64,000 nucleotides of DNA from an uncultured Bacilli bacterium (GCA_934162425.1 CAKPIS010000006.1:1-64000); one strand, 5' to 3'. Shown: positions 53,627 through 61,946, counted from the first letter of the stretch. The notes: generated by a model from the letters alone, not told the origin. Translations and numbers: made by a program.

Positions 53627-54718
53627 TTAAGATATAATGCTAGCTATACCAGGATTTTCTTCTTCAGCTTGTTTTCTTGTTTTAACATCAATTCTATAAT
53701 GAGTTAAGCGAGCTGCAAGCTTAATATTTTGTCCTTTTTTACCAATTGCAAGTGACAAATTATCACCTTCTGCTATAGCTAAAGCTTCTTTTTTCTTTTC
53801 ATCTAGTACATATACAGATACATCTTTTGCAGGAGAAAGTGCGTTTTTAATAAACTCAACTGGATCTTTATCATATTTTACAACATCTATTTTTTCACCA
53901 TTTAATTCTTGAGTTATATGATTAATTCTAGATCCTTTTTCACCAATACATGCGCCAACAGCATCAACATTAGGATTTTCTGAATATACAGCTATCTTAC
54001 TTCTTTGACCCGCTTCACGAGAAACGCTATAAAGAATAACCGTTCCATCATTTAATTCTGGAATTTCTTTTTCTAATAATCTTTTAACAAATCCAAAGTG
54101 AGCTCTAGAAAGTAATACTAATGGACTTTTTCCGGTATTATCTATTTTAGTAACATATACTTTTACCGATGAACCCATCTTAAGTTCTTCTCCCTTTATT
54201 AATTCACTTTTAGGCAAAATACCATGCATTCTACCTAGGTCAACATAATAATTTTGAGCATCTTCACGAGATAATATACCAACTAATAATTCTCCTTCTT
54301 TATCCTCAAATTCATTCATAATACTATTTCTTTCAGCCTCTCTAACTTTTTGAATTAATATTTGCTTAGCTGCCATAGTTGCAACACGACCGAAATCTTT
54401 TAGTTCTACTTCTTCTTCTAAAGTTTCACCTGGTTTAATATCCGGTACTATTTTTTTTGCATCTTCAAGTAAAATTTCTACTGCTTCTTCATCTTCATCA
54501 TCTTCACCATCAGTATACTCTTCAACAACTTTTTGATAAGAAAAACCTTTAATTATACCCTTATCTTTATCTATTTCTATTCTTATGTTAGGTAACCCTG
54601 TTTCTTTTGTGTATGCTTTTTTAAGTGCTCCTTCCATTCCTTCAAAAATAACATCTTCACTAATTTGTTTTTCTTCACATATAGCTTTTAATGCTTTAAT
54701 AAACTCTTTACTATTCAT
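53627..54718 (-). CDS. nusA: Transcription termination/antitermination factor NusA
   Basis: NusA binds RNA polymerase and modulates pausing. The 363-residue product has the N-terminal domain (FIKALKAICEEKQIS), S1 domain, and two KH motifs (ACIGEKGSRI, LAIGKKGQNIKLAARL). It lacks the acidic C-terminal repeats of E. coli, as is normal in Bacillota. ATG 54718 follows AAGGAG; a 20-codon upstream extension overlaps rimP and is rejected. Confidence 0.95.
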   Translation of the reverse strand: MNSKEFIKALKAICEEKQISEDVIFEGMEGALKKAYTKETGLPNIRIEIDKDKGIIKGFSYQKVVEEYTDGEDDEDEEAVEILLEDAKKIVPDIKPGETLEEEVELKDFGRVATMAAKQILIQKVREAERNSIMNEFEDKEGELLVGILSREDAQNYYVDLGRMHGILPKSELIKGEELKMGSSVKVYVTKIDNTGKSPLVLLSRAHFGFVKRLLEKEIPELNDGTVILYSVSREAGQRSKIAVYSENPNVDAVGACIGEKGSRINHITQELNGEKIDVVKYDKDPVEFIKNALSPAKDVSVYVLDEKKKEALAIAEGDNLSLAIGKKGQNIKLAARLTHYRIDVKTRKQAEEENPGIASIIS

Positions 54719-54719
54719 T

Positions 54720-54971
54720 TTATTTATCTCCTTTTTCTTTAGAACATACATCAAGAATGTATGCATCATCAAATTCATCTTCTAGCGTATCAATTAAGGG
54801 ATTGATAGTTTCTGTTGCTAAAACACACGTGTCAACATCTACGAAAGGTTCTTTATCTATTGTAATTCTTAAATAATACATACCGCCTTCCTTAATATAT
54901 TCAACATTATCAAGTTTAATATTTATTTTGTTTAATTCTCCTTCTATTAAATTTCTTACCTTATTTTCCAT
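54720..54971 (-). CDS. rimP: RimP, N-terminal domain only
   Basis: RimP aids 30S assembly. The 83-residue frame contains the N-terminal alpha/beta domain: VEYIKEGGMYYLRITIDKE, VDVDTCVLATETINPLID and the end YILDVCSKEKGDK in place of the usual LEVSSPGLDRPL. The C-terminal SH3-like domain (about 65 residues) is absent; the nusA ATG follows one base after the stop. No other frame carries the missing half. Position (rimP-nusA) supports the identity. Confidence 0.85.
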   Translation of the reverse strand: MENKVRNLIEGELNKINIKLDNVEYIKEGGMYYLRITIDKEPFVDVDTCVLATETINPLIDTLEDEFDDAYILDVCSKEKGDK

Positions 54972-54992
54972 ATCTATCCTCCTTAATTATAA

Positions 54993-55019
54993 AGAGTAGG
55001 ATTTAAAACCCTACTCTTC
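54993..55019 (-). other. 5' leader hairpin of rimP operon
   Basis: AGAGTAGG (54993-55000) pairs with CCTACTCT, about 5-30 bases after the predicted transcription start and upstream of the rimP ribosome site. No T run follows, so it looks like a 5' stabilising or regulatory hairpin rather than a terminator. Confidence 0.5.
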
Positions 55020-55031
55020 GTTGCTACAAGT

Positions 55032-55059
55032 ATTATAACATAATATTATAGTATTTCAA
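55032..55059 (-). promoter_or_regulatory. Sigma-A promoter of rimP-nusA-infB operon
   Basis: Minus strand TTGAAA (55054-55059), 16 bases, TATAAT (55032-55037). Confidence 0.7.
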
Positions 55060-55150
55060 GTTTTTTTATTAATTTATTTACACTTTATGTAGTTATAACT
55101 TCTTTTTATATACTTTTTTTGTTATAATTTAGTGTAGAGGTGAACCGAAT

Positions 55151-55870
55151 ATGGACGACATAATAAGTAATATAGAAAATAAAATTAAGAAATGGTTTAT
55201 AAAAAATAAAAAGTATTTATTAACATTTTTGCTTTATATATTATATCAAGGAAGCTTTTTATTTTCAATTTTCTCCTTATTTAATATACGATTATCATCA
55301 TTATCAAGAAATGCTAAAATAGGTTTTCTTTTTGTTGATAGCTTAATTTATGTTATAATTTTAATTTTTATGTATAAAAAAGATATAAAAAAAGGAATTG
55401 ATGAATTTAAGAAAAATAAAGAAAAAAGCATTACAATAGCTCTTAAATGTTGGACATTTGGTTGCGTTATAATGTATGTTTCTTCTATTATAATATCATA
55501 TATCAATAAACAAGATATATCTAATAATGAACAAGCTGTAAGAGAAAGTATTAAAGCAGCACCTTTATATATGCTGTTTTCTTGTTCTTTTGTAGCTCCA
55601 TTATTTGAAGAGCTGGTGTTTAGAAAATCCCTTAAGGAACTTGTAAAAAATAAGTGGGTATTCATTATTTTGAGTGGAGTTATATTTGGAGGGTTACATG
55701 TAATTGGAACATATAAAAATCCTATTGATATATTATATATTATTCCATATGGTTCAATGGGATGTGCATTTGCATACTTGCTTAGTAAAACAGATAATAT
55801 TACATTACCAATTATGGTACATATGATTCATAATACTATACTTGTTGTAATTCAAATGATAGGAAGATAA
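55151..55870 (+). CDS. CPBP intramembrane metalloprotease (CAAX/Abi family)
   Basis: The 239-residue protein has about seven to eight helices and the family motifs FEELVFRKSL (EExxxR), FGGLH (FxxxH) and HMIHN. Such proteases act in the membrane on processing of peptides or as bacteriocin-immunity proteins in Gram-positives. GAGGTG precedes the ATG. The next gene begins three bases after its stop. Confidence 0.9.
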   Translation: MDDIISNIENKIKKWFIKNKKYLLTFLLYILYQGSFLFSIFSLFNIRLSSLSRNAKIGFLFVDSLIYVIILIFMYKKDIKKGIDEFKKNKEKSITIALKCWTFGCVIMYVSSIIISYINKQDISNNEQAVRESIKAAPLYMLFSCSFVAPLFEELVFRKSLKELVKNKWVFIILSGVIFGGLHVIGTYKNPIDILYIIPYGSMGCAFAYLLSKTDNITLPIMVHMIHNTILVVIQMIGR

Positions 55871-55873
55871 AAA

Positions 55874-56701
55874 ATGAACGAGATAAAAGAAAAAAAGGAA
55901 AGAAAAAAGAAAAAATTAAAGTGGCAAGTTAAGTTGTTTTTAATAATTATAGTATTCTTTTTGTATGCTTTTTTCATAGGAACAAGAATAATTATCACTA
56001 AAGAATTTAGAATAAAAACAGATAAGATTGATGATAATACGCATGGCATGAAAATCTTGCAATTTAGTGATTTAAATTATGGATATCAAATAAATGAGAA
56101 TACATTAAAGGAACTTAAAAAAAAGATAAATGATACAAAACCAGATGTTGTTATTTTTACAGGAGATTTAATATACAATAAAAATAAAATAAGCCAAGAT
56201 GATGAAAAAAAATTAACATCTTACTTATCAGAAATTCAAAGTGAATATGGAAAGTATTATATAAATGGCGAAGAAGATAATGAAATTTCATCATCTATTC
56301 TTAATAATTCTGGATTTATTAATTTAGAAGATAATGAACAGCTAATATATAAGTCAAATAAAACGCCTATTTTAATTACATCAAAAGAAAAAGCAAAAGT
56401 TTTCTTTGAAAGTAACGAAAATTTTTCTTACTATAAAATGCTTGTTTTACATAATCCAGATGATTTTGATAGTGTAAAAGAATTCAATTTTGATTTAGTA
56501 ATAGCTGGACATAATTTAAATGGGTACATCGGAATACCAAAAATAAAGGATTTATTTATATCTTCAAAATACAAAAATTCTTATCAAAAAATAGATAATA
56601 CTAGTTTTTTTATAAATCCAGGAATTGGAACTAGAAACTTGAAATTTAGAATATTTAATCATCCTAAAATATATTTATTCAGGCTAAACAAAGTATCTTA
56701 A
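55874..56701 (+). CDS. Degenerate metallophosphoesterase (YaeI/YkuE-like)
   Basis: The 275-residue protein has an N-terminal membrane helix (about 17-36) and a calcineurin-like phosphoesterase fold. Motifs are kept in outline: ILQFSDLNYG (usually DLH), PDVVIFTGDLIYN, then YINGEEDNE (usually GNHD/E), LVLHNPDDF, and VIAGHNLNGYI (usually GHTHGG). At least three metal His positions are lost (Asn, Gly/Glu, Leu), so it is probably not an active phosphatase. It overlaps the CPBP unit closely (three bases). Confidence 0.75.
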   Translation: MNEIKEKKERKKKKLKWQVKLFLIIIVFFLYAFFIGTRIIITKEFRIKTDKIDDNTHGMKILQFSDLNYGYQINENTLKELKKKINDTKPDVVIFTGDLIYNKNKISQDDEKKLTSYLSEIQSEYGKYYINGEEDNEISSSILNNSGFINLEDNEQLIYKSNKTPILITSKEKAKVFFESNENFSYYKMLVLHNPDDFDSVKEFNFDLVIAGHNLNGYIGIPKIKDLFISSKYKNSYQKIDNTSFFINPGIGTRNLKFRIFNHPKIYLFRLNKVS

Positions 56702-56720
56702 AAAAAATTAAGATACTTTT
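56691..56720. terminator. Bidirectional terminator
   Basis: AAGTATCTTAA (56691-56701) pairs with TTAAGATACTT (56708-56718), between the phosphoesterase and convergent kinase genes. Confidence 0.75.
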
Positions 56721-57910
56721 ATTATTGGAAATTTAATTAAGCAAGTAGTTCCTACTCCAACTTTTGATTTATAATCAATTATCCCTTCATGTCTATCAAT
56801 TATTTCTTTTGATAAACAAACACCGAGTCCCGTTCCATTTTTCTTTGTTGTATAAAATGCACTTCCTATTTTATTTATTGTTTCGCTGTCCATACCACAA
56901 CCAGTATCTTTTATTTCAATATAATAACCTCCAAGTTTTCTTTTTGTACTTACAGATACCCTTCCCTTTTTGTCTATAGACTCTTTTGAATTTTTAATAA
57001 CATTTATTAAAACCTGTTTAAGTCTATTATAATCACCATTTATAAAGACCTCTTCATCAGGAATGTTAAAATCAAACTTAATATTATTATCAAAAATAGG
57101 TGATACTTCATCGCATACATCTTCGCATAACAACGTAATATCCATCTTTTTTTTATCAATTTTCATCTTTGATACGTTTGAAAAATCATTTAAAAGAATT
57201 AGTGTTCTATCTATCTCCTGACTAATTATTGATGCATATCTACTCGCCTTCTTCTCATCTCTAGAATCAAACATATCTAGATATCCTTTGCATACTGCTA
57301 GTGGATTTTTAATTTCATGAGTTATTTTAAATAAAGATTCGTATAGTTTTTTCTCCTTTAGTGTATCTTCAAGTGATAAATAAACATTAACCATAGACTC
57401 TATTTTATCATATACATTGCATATCATAATATAAAATAAAAAGTTAAGTGATAATAACAGTAAAAGCTTAATTAGTACCACAAAATTAATTGACATATTA
57501 CTAAATACCATAATTAAAATTAGAATTATTACTGAAAGTATAGGACATAGTAGTTTTGTGTTTATTTTTTTATAATAACCAATTAAAAATGTAGATAAAA
57601 ATACAAATAACAATACATATATATTTATTCCATATAAACTATTATAAATAAACGAAAAACAGCATACTAATAAAATTCCAGAAAAAAATCTTTTTTTATA
57701 TATTGCTAGAAAAAGTGTAAATGAAACTAGTATAACACAGTATTTAGATTCGATGCCGAATCTATAATATAAATAAACACTTGAAAGAAGCATTAAATCA
57801 AAAAATAAAAAGTTTTCATCCTTAAGTGTCGTTTTGCTATAAACCATGTACAAAAAATGGCATAAAACAGGAAAAATAATTAAAATTACATTTAAAAACA
57901 CAGTACTCAT
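56708..57910 (-). CDS. Sensor histidine kinase, sporulation-kinase-like
   Basis: The 400-residue kinase has an N-terminal block of about six to seven membrane helices (1-175), then HisKA with THEIKNPLAVCKGYLD (H-box), and HATPase with VLINVIKNSKES (N-box), DTGCGM (G1), TTKKNGTGLGV (G2). The H-box resembles the Kin family that feeds Spo0A. No response regulator is adjacent. A TGTCGAA box lies over the -35 region. ATG 57910 follows AAAGGA by ten bases. Confidence 0.85.
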   Translation of the reverse strand: MSTVFLNVILIIFPVLCHFLYMVYSKTTLKDENFLFFDLMLLSSVYLYYRFGIESKYCVILVSFTLFLAIYKKRFFSGILLVCCFSFIYNSLYGINIYVLLFVFLSTFLIGYYKKINTKLLCPILSVIILILIMVFSNMSINFVVLIKLLLLLSLNFLFYIMICNVYDKIESMVNVYLSLEDTLKEKKLYESLFKITHEIKNPLAVCKGYLDMFDSRDEKKASRYASIISQEIDRTLILLNDFSNVSKMKIDKKKMDITLLCEDVCDEVSPIFDNNIKFDFNIPDEEVFINGDYNRLKQVLINVIKNSKESIDKKGRVSVSTKRKLGGYYIEIKDTGCGMDSETINKIGSAFYTTKKNGTGLGVCLSKEIIDRHEGIIDYKSKVGVGTTCLIKFPIIKVS

Positions 57911-57934
57911 ATAAATCAAATCCTTTCAAATATG

Positions 57935-57967
57935 ATTATACTTATCTGTGTTAATTATTTTGTCGAA
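57935..57967 (-). promoter_or_regulatory. Candidate Spo0A-box promoter of histidine kinase
   Basis: TGTCGAA at 57961-57967 (plus strand) overlaps the expected -35 position of a -10 TATAAT (57935-57940, minus). The same layout is seen before the STAS-sigma operon. Together they are the only two full TGTCGAA words I noticed by eye. Confidence 0.45.
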
Positions 57968-57998
57968 TTTTGTAACATTTAAATAAATATTGTAATTT

Positions 57999-58310
57999 TT
58001 AATCGTTATTCAATTCCTCTATGTATTTTTTTAATTTTTTAGCGTCGTCTTTTAAAATTATTTTCATAGTATTATCTATTTCTACAATTCCTTTAGCTCC
58101 AAGTTTTATAATTCCATCCTTATCAACTTTAGAAGTATCTTTTAGTGTCACCTTAAATCTTGACATACTAACTTCCATATTGGTAATGTTTTTTATACCA
58201 CCTAAATATTCTACTAATTTGTTTGCTTCATATTTAAATCCTGGATTGCTAGCTTTAATTACAACTAGAGCAATAAGTATTAAAACTACAACTATAATAA
58301 TATATTTCAT
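57999..58310 (-). CDS. Membrane-anchored PTS EIIB-like protein lacking the Cys
   Basis: The 103-residue protein has an N-terminal membrane helix (about 3-20) and one EIIB (glucose-type) domain: LVEYLGGIKNITNMEVSMSR, FKVTLKDTSKVDKDGI, LGAKGIVEI and MKIILKDDAKKLKKYI. In EIIB the phosphorylated Cys lies in CATRLR; here the aligned stretch reads SMSRFK, so Cys is Ser. It cannot carry phosphate as EIIB and may sense or bind instead. AGGGTGA precedes the ATG; it is alone. Confidence 0.75.
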   Translation of the reverse strand: MKYIIIVVVLILIALVVIKASNPGFKYEANKLVEYLGGIKNITNMEVSMSRFKVTLKDTSKVDKDGIIKLGAKGIVEIDNTMKIILKDDAKKLKKYIEELNND

Positions 58311-58444
58311 ATAATCACCCTAAAAGAATTATATAACAACAATATAAAAATTGCAAGTTTTATCATAACTAGGGCTTTTAAAGTGGTACTATTTACTAAA
58401 TTTTGAATAAGCTACTAATGAAAAAGATAGAAAGGGTGAATATT

Positions 58445-58849
58445 ATGTGTGATAATTCTAATAATAAAAATTGTAATTGCATTGCTGAGATTTTAAAAGT
58501 TATAAATATTCTTCAAAGCGAAGTTTGTCCAGGCGACACTTGTCTTGAAACATGTACTAGAGCTTATTTTGGTCCAAATTCATCAATAGATTTTAACACA
58601 AGACCTGTTACATTATATACTTGCAATGGTTCAGCAGTTGAAATTCCAATATCAAATAATCCTGGAGAACAAACCAGATCAAATATTTTCAGAGTTGAAA
58701 AAGTGGATGGTTGTTGTGCAACATTAAGAGTTTTAGTATATGATTCTGGAACATCTACTTATACATCTACAAATTCATTTTTCACAATAAATACAAATTG
58801 TTGCTGCAGTATTAAATGCTTAGCTGATACTTATGTAGAAGGAGTTTAA
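58445..58849 (+). CDS. Spore coat protein, CotY/CotZ-like
   Basis: The 134-residue, Cys-rich protein has MCDNSNNKNCNCIAEILKVI at the start, VCPGDTCLETC, then NIFRVEKVDGCCATLRVLV (compare VFFRVERVHGSCATLSLL of CotZ) and TNCCCSIKCLADT. CotY/CotZ form disulfide lattices in the crust of the spore. ATG 58445 follows AAAGGGTGA; a longer upstream frame lacks a site. Hairpin terminator directly after. Confidence 0.75.
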   Translation: MCDNSNNKNCNCIAEILKVINILQSEVCPGDTCLETCTRAYFGPNSSIDFNTRPVTLYTCNGSAVEIPISNNPGEQTRSNIFRVEKVDGCCATLRVLVYDSGTSTYTSTNSFFTINTNCCCSIKCLADTYVEGV

Positions 58850-58872
58850 AAAGGCCACTTTAAGTGGTCTTT
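58849..58872 (+). terminator. CotZ-like gene terminator
   Basis: GGCCACTT pairs with AAGTGGTC then TTT. Confidence 0.7.
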
Positions 58873-58878
58873 ATCCTT

Positions 58879-59193
58879 CTATTTAATGTCTTTTATATCA
58901 TCTATATATATTTTTTCACCTTCTAAAGTCATTAAATAATTTTTTTTAAATCCAACGACTTTTTTTTGCTTATTTTCACCATTTTTGTACATAATATTAA
59001 CGTCAGCTTGATATACATAATCAGGTCTTTGAAATATATTTTCGATTTTATTTAAAACTAAACTTGGGTCAATATCTAGCAAAGCATCTTTTTTATCATC
59101 TGATGCCCTATCCGCATGATAATAGAATTCATCTTGAACTTTAGATTTAATGCTATTAATTTTATTTTTATATATTTTCGGAAATTTATCCAT
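58879..59193 (-). CDS. Unrecognised small protein, C-terminal beta module
   Basis: I recognise no named family. The 104-residue protein has a basic/charged N-terminal helix region and a C-terminal VYQADVNIMYKNGEN, KVVGFKKNYLMTLEGEKIYIDDI module that looks like a small beta barrel. Similar uncharacterised proteins occur in Bacillota. AGGAGG lies eight bases before the ATG. It is convergent with the CotZ-like gene. Confidence 0.5.
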   Translation of the reverse strand: MDKFPKIYKNKINSIKSKVQDEFYYHADRASDDKKDALLDIDPSLVLNKIENIFQRPDYVYQADVNIMYKNGENKQKKVVGFKKNYLMTLEGEKIYIDDIKDIK

Positions 59194-59259
59194 ACAACAT
59201 TCCTCCTACAAAAGATTATGTAAAAAAAATAAAAAAAATACTATTTGGTGGTGAATATA

Positions 59260-60369
59260 ATGAATTTAGCAAAAAATAAAAAGATAATATTTGTTATTTT
59301 AATTTTTTATCTCATTATTAGTATGCTTAGTATATATAGCGTAAAGCAATCAAATTATAGTTATTTAACTAAGCAATTTATGTGGTATATGGTTGGTTTT
59401 ATAATAATTTTTTTATCAAGAAAAATCAAATTTAAAGGGCTTATTAAATACTCTTTATTATTTTATGTGATTGGAAATGTATTATTGATATTTTTGCTTT
59501 TGTTCGGAACAGAAATAAATGGTTCAAAGTGCTGGTTTGTTATACCAAAATTAGGTTCATTTCAGCCAAGTGAATTTGTAAAAATAAATATAATACTTTT
59601 AAATGCTCAAATTTTATGTAGCTTTAAAAATGGTAAAATTAAAACTTTTAAAGACAATTTAAAGATATTTTCGCTAATTTTTCTATTAACACTAATTCCA
59701 GCAGTTTTAACATTTTTAGAGCCTGATACAGGCGTTGTAATAATATATTTTTTCATATCTATGGTAATGTTATATACGTATGGAATTAAGAAAAGTATTT
59801 TTTTTGTATTGACATTATTATTTTTCATATTTTTAGGTGGTTTTTTGTATCTATATTTCAAGTACGAAAATACATTTATAAGTATATTTGGTACATCTTT
59901 TTTCTATAGGATGGATAGATTGCTAGATTGGTCTAATAACAATGGGATGCAGCTTTCTAATGCTATGATAGCTATAAAATCAGCTGGTCTTTTTGGATTC
60001 GGAATTAAAAATACACCAATATATATTCCAGAAGCACATACTGATTTTATATTTTCTGTCGTAGCAAGTAATACTGGTTTAGTTGGTGCAATGATTCTTA
60101 TAATTTTAATATTATTGTTTGATATTAACTTATTTATGATGGCACGAAAAATGAATGATAAAAAATATAAGTTAATAATTATAGGATTTTTATCTATGAT
60201 TATTTTTCAGCAAGTTCAAAATATTGGAATGAATATAGGACTACTTCCAATAACCGGAATAACTCTTCCTTTTATAAGTTATGGTGGTTCTTCACTATTA
60301 AGCTATATGATTGCAATAGCTATTATATTAAATTATGATTCAAGTCCCAAACAGGCCCATAGCTTGTAA
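59260..60369 (+). CDS. SEDS-family wall protein (FtsW/RodA/SpoVE)
   Basis: SEDS proteins polymerise peptidoglycan from lipid II with a PBP partner. The 369-residue protein has ten helices, EINGSKCWFVIPKLGSFQPSEF split as GSKCWFVIPKLG and FQPSEFVKI, and the end LPFISYGGSSLLSYM. Whether it is SpoVE (cortex), FtsW or RodA cannot be told from sequence; nearby coat genes hint at sporulation. ATG 59260 follows GGTGGTG by six bases. Confidence 0.88.
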   Translation: MNLAKNKKIIFVILIFYLIISMLSIYSVKQSNYSYLTKQFMWYMVGFIIIFLSRKIKFKGLIKYSLLFYVIGNVLLIFLLLFGTEINGSKCWFVIPKLGSFQPSEFVKINIILLNAQILCSFKNGKIKTFKDNLKIFSLIFLLTLIPAVLTFLEPDTGVVIIYFFISMVMLYTYGIKKSIFFVLTLLFFIFLGGFLYLYFKYENTFISIFGTSFFYRMDRLLDWSNNNGMQLSNAMIAIKSAGLFGFGIKNTPIYIPEAHTDFIFSVVASNTGLVGAMILIILILLFDINLFMMARKMNDKKYKLIIIGFLSMIIFQQVQNIGMNIGLLPITGITLPFISYGGSSLLSYMIAIAIILNYDSSPKQAHSL

Positions 60370-60402
60370 TAAAATAAAAGAGACATTCATGGATAAAAAA
60401 AG

Positions 60403-60432
60403 AAGACCTTTGCAAAAGCAAAAGTCTTTTTT
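60403..60432. terminator. Bidirectional terminator (SEDS gene / tRNA unit)
   Basis: AAGACCTTTGC / GCAAAAGTCTT around AAAA, with T/A runs on both sides. Confidence 0.75.
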
Positions 60433-60439
60433 ACTAATT

Positions 60440-60516
60440 TGGTGACGCGTATGGGATTTGAACCCATGAATGTCGCCGTGAAAGGGCGATGTGTTAAACC
60501 ACTTCACCAACGCGCC
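60440..60516 (-). tRNA. tRNA-Glu (TTC)
   Basis: A 77-base cloverleaf with encoded CCA. The anticodon loop CTTTCAC gives TTC (Glu). The acceptor GGCGCGT pairs with ACGCGTC (one G-T). Confidence 0.95.
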
Positions 60517-60533
60517 AGTTTAAATACATAAAA

Positions 60534-60610
<77 letters not shown>

Positions 60611-60641
60611 ATTTCATAAAACTGGTAAAACTGACTATTTA

Positions 60642-60670
60642 ATTCTACTATATAAATTTTAAAAAATCAA
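60642..60670 (-). promoter_or_regulatory. Promoter of tRNA-Ile/Glu unit
   Basis: Minus strand TTGATT (60665-60670), 17 bases, TAGAAT (60642-60647). Confidence 0.65.
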
Positions 60671-60770
60671 TATATTTTTTAAAATTTCATAAAAATTTAC
60701 AAAAACAGTAGATAAATAAGCACAAATCTATGTATAACACGTAAGTCAGGGAAGAATCCCCTTCTCTTTC

Positions 60771-60799
60771 TAAATAAAAACCGCTCAATATGAGTGGCT
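60771..60799 (-). terminator. Terminator after tRNA-Ala
   Basis: Minus strand CCACTCA / TGAGCGG with one mismatch, loop TAT, then TTTTTATT. Confidence 0.6.
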
Positions 60800-60811
60800 T
60801 TATAAACATTT

Positions 60812-60888
60812 TGGTGGAGCTTAGGGGATTCGAACCCCTGACCTCCTCGGTGCAAGCGAGGCGCTCTAGCCAGCTGAGCTAAAGCCCC
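60812..60888 (-). tRNA. tRNA-Ala (TGC)
   Basis: A 77-base cloverleaf with encoded CCA; the loop CTTGCAC gives TGC (Ala). Confidence 0.95.
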
Positions 60889-60920
60889 AGAAAAACATGC
60901 ATTATTTCAAATGCATATTA

Positions 60921-60949
60921 ATAATATCAAAAAGAAGCATAAAAATCAA
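60921..60949 (-). promoter_or_regulatory. Promoter of tRNA-Ala
   Basis: Minus strand TTGATT (60944-60949), 17 bases, TATTAT (60921-60926). Confidence 0.6.
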
Positions 60950-60969
60950 TACCTAATTTAATTTTTTTG

Positions 60970-61284
60970 CTATTTTTCTAGTTGTTGTACCTCCTCACTT
61001 AAATTAGTTAATTTTTCTGATATTTTATTTTCCTCTGCCATCTCAAGTGCATACCAACCTTTTCTAAACATTAAATTAAAAATTTCTCTTTGAATTTTGC
61101 TTACATCCCCTAGCATTTCATAATAACTATCGTACAAACTCAAATTACTAGCTTCAGTAATAGAGACAGCATAATCCTTAACCATAGCTTTCTCAAGAGA
61201 AAGAATAGATGCAAGATAATCCTTATCATTCATTTCCTTTGTTTGTGGAACTTCAATTTTCACATTTGAAATTTTATTATTCAT
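60970..61284 (-). CDS. Spore coat protein, CotF-like
   Basis: The 104-residue protein has the Coat_F pattern: MNDKDYLASILSLEKAMVKDY, SITEASNLSLYD, IQREIFNLMFRKGWYALEMA (compare QRQLFNLMFQKGWY of CotF). AGGAGG precedes the ATG. It overlaps a two-gene unit with the small protein upstream (11 bases between). Such proteins coat the spore surface. Confidence 0.8.
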   Translation of the reverse strand: MNNKISNVKIEVPQTKEMNDKDYLASILSLEKAMVKDYAVSITEASNLSLYDSYYEMLGDVSKIQREIFNLMFRKGWYALEMAEENKISEKLTNLSEEVQQLEK

Positions 61285-61295
61285 ATTTTTTCCTC

Positions 61296-61502
61296 CTATC
61301 TTAAAATATTTAAAACTTTATCTAAATTGTTTTTGTGAACATCATAAGTTGTTTTTAGTAGTGAAATAATTTCTTCGTCATTTACTTTATTCATAAAATC
61401 ATTTATTAACTTACATGCATTAAAATTCCAATTAAAAATATCACACAAATAATCTAAATCTTTTCCAGTTATGATTAAAGGAACTTCATTATAATTTTGC
61501 AT
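61296..61502 (-). CDS. Small partner of CotF-like protein
   Basis: The 68-residue protein has TGKDLDYLCDIFNWNFNACKL and VNDEEIISLLKTTYDVHKNNL, a two-helix rubrerythrin-like pattern often seen next to CotF genes in Clostridia and Bacilli. AAGGAG precedes the ATG. A weak sigma-E-like -35 (TTATATT) is 14 bases before a poor -10 upstream. Confidence 0.6.
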   Translation of the reverse strand: MQNYNEVPLIITGKDLDYLCDIFNWNFNACKLINDFMNKVNDEEIISLLKTTYDVHKNNLDKVLNILR

Positions 61503-61573
61503 ATTTTATCTCCTTTCTTTTCTATTATGGTCATAGAAAAAGAAATATAAACAAAAATTATTATATAAAAAGA

Positions 61574-61604
61574 AAAAGATTTACCAAAAACAATAAATCT
61601 TTTT
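61574..61604 (-). terminator. Terminator after holin-like gene
   Basis: AAAAGATTTA pairs with TAAATCTTTT around a ten-base loop, T run on both sides. Confidence 0.7.
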
Positions 61605-61913
61605 CTATAAACAATTAACCGCACTTTCTATAAGTATTTCAAGTTCCGTATCACTAACATTGATTTTCTTTTCAATCATCCATTCAAGAGCTTTGTCATG
61701 AGCTTTTTGCTTTTTTTCTTCACAAGACAAAGTTTTTCCAATTTGTTCAACATATTTTACTGTTTCTTCAACTATACTTTTCTTTGTTTTATCATTAATA
61801 TATTTTTCAAAAATACTTTTGGCTTTTATTCCTAAATACCCTATAATAGCCGTTAAAACAGTCGTTAATATTTCAACCATATTATTACTAATAACATCTA
61901 AAATACCACTCAA
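61605..61913 (-). CDS. Holin-like protein (LLH family)
   Basis: The 102-residue protein has one N-terminal helix (LTTVLTAIIGYLGIKA) and an amphipathic helix with VEETVKYVEQIGKTL and ALEWMIEKKINVSDTELEILIESAV, as in LLH phage holins. GGGGGA sits seven bases before a TTG (61913), which I take as start. No phage genes are near, so it may be a domesticated holin or a spore/lysis protein. Confidence 0.65.
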   Translation of the reverse strand: MSGILDVISNNMVEILTTVLTAIIGYLGIKAKSIFEKYINDKTKKSIVEETVKYVEQIGKTLSCEEKKQKAHDKALEWMIEKKINVSDTELEILIESAVNCL

Positions 61914-61934
61914 ACCATATTCCCCCAATTAATA

Positions 61935-61946
61935 AAGATGCATCTT
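61935..61946. repeat. Palindrome AAGATGCATCTT
   Basis: A perfect 12-base palindrome upstream of the holin-like gene; the same palindrome is in the inverted repeat at 10680-10691. Confidence 0.7.
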
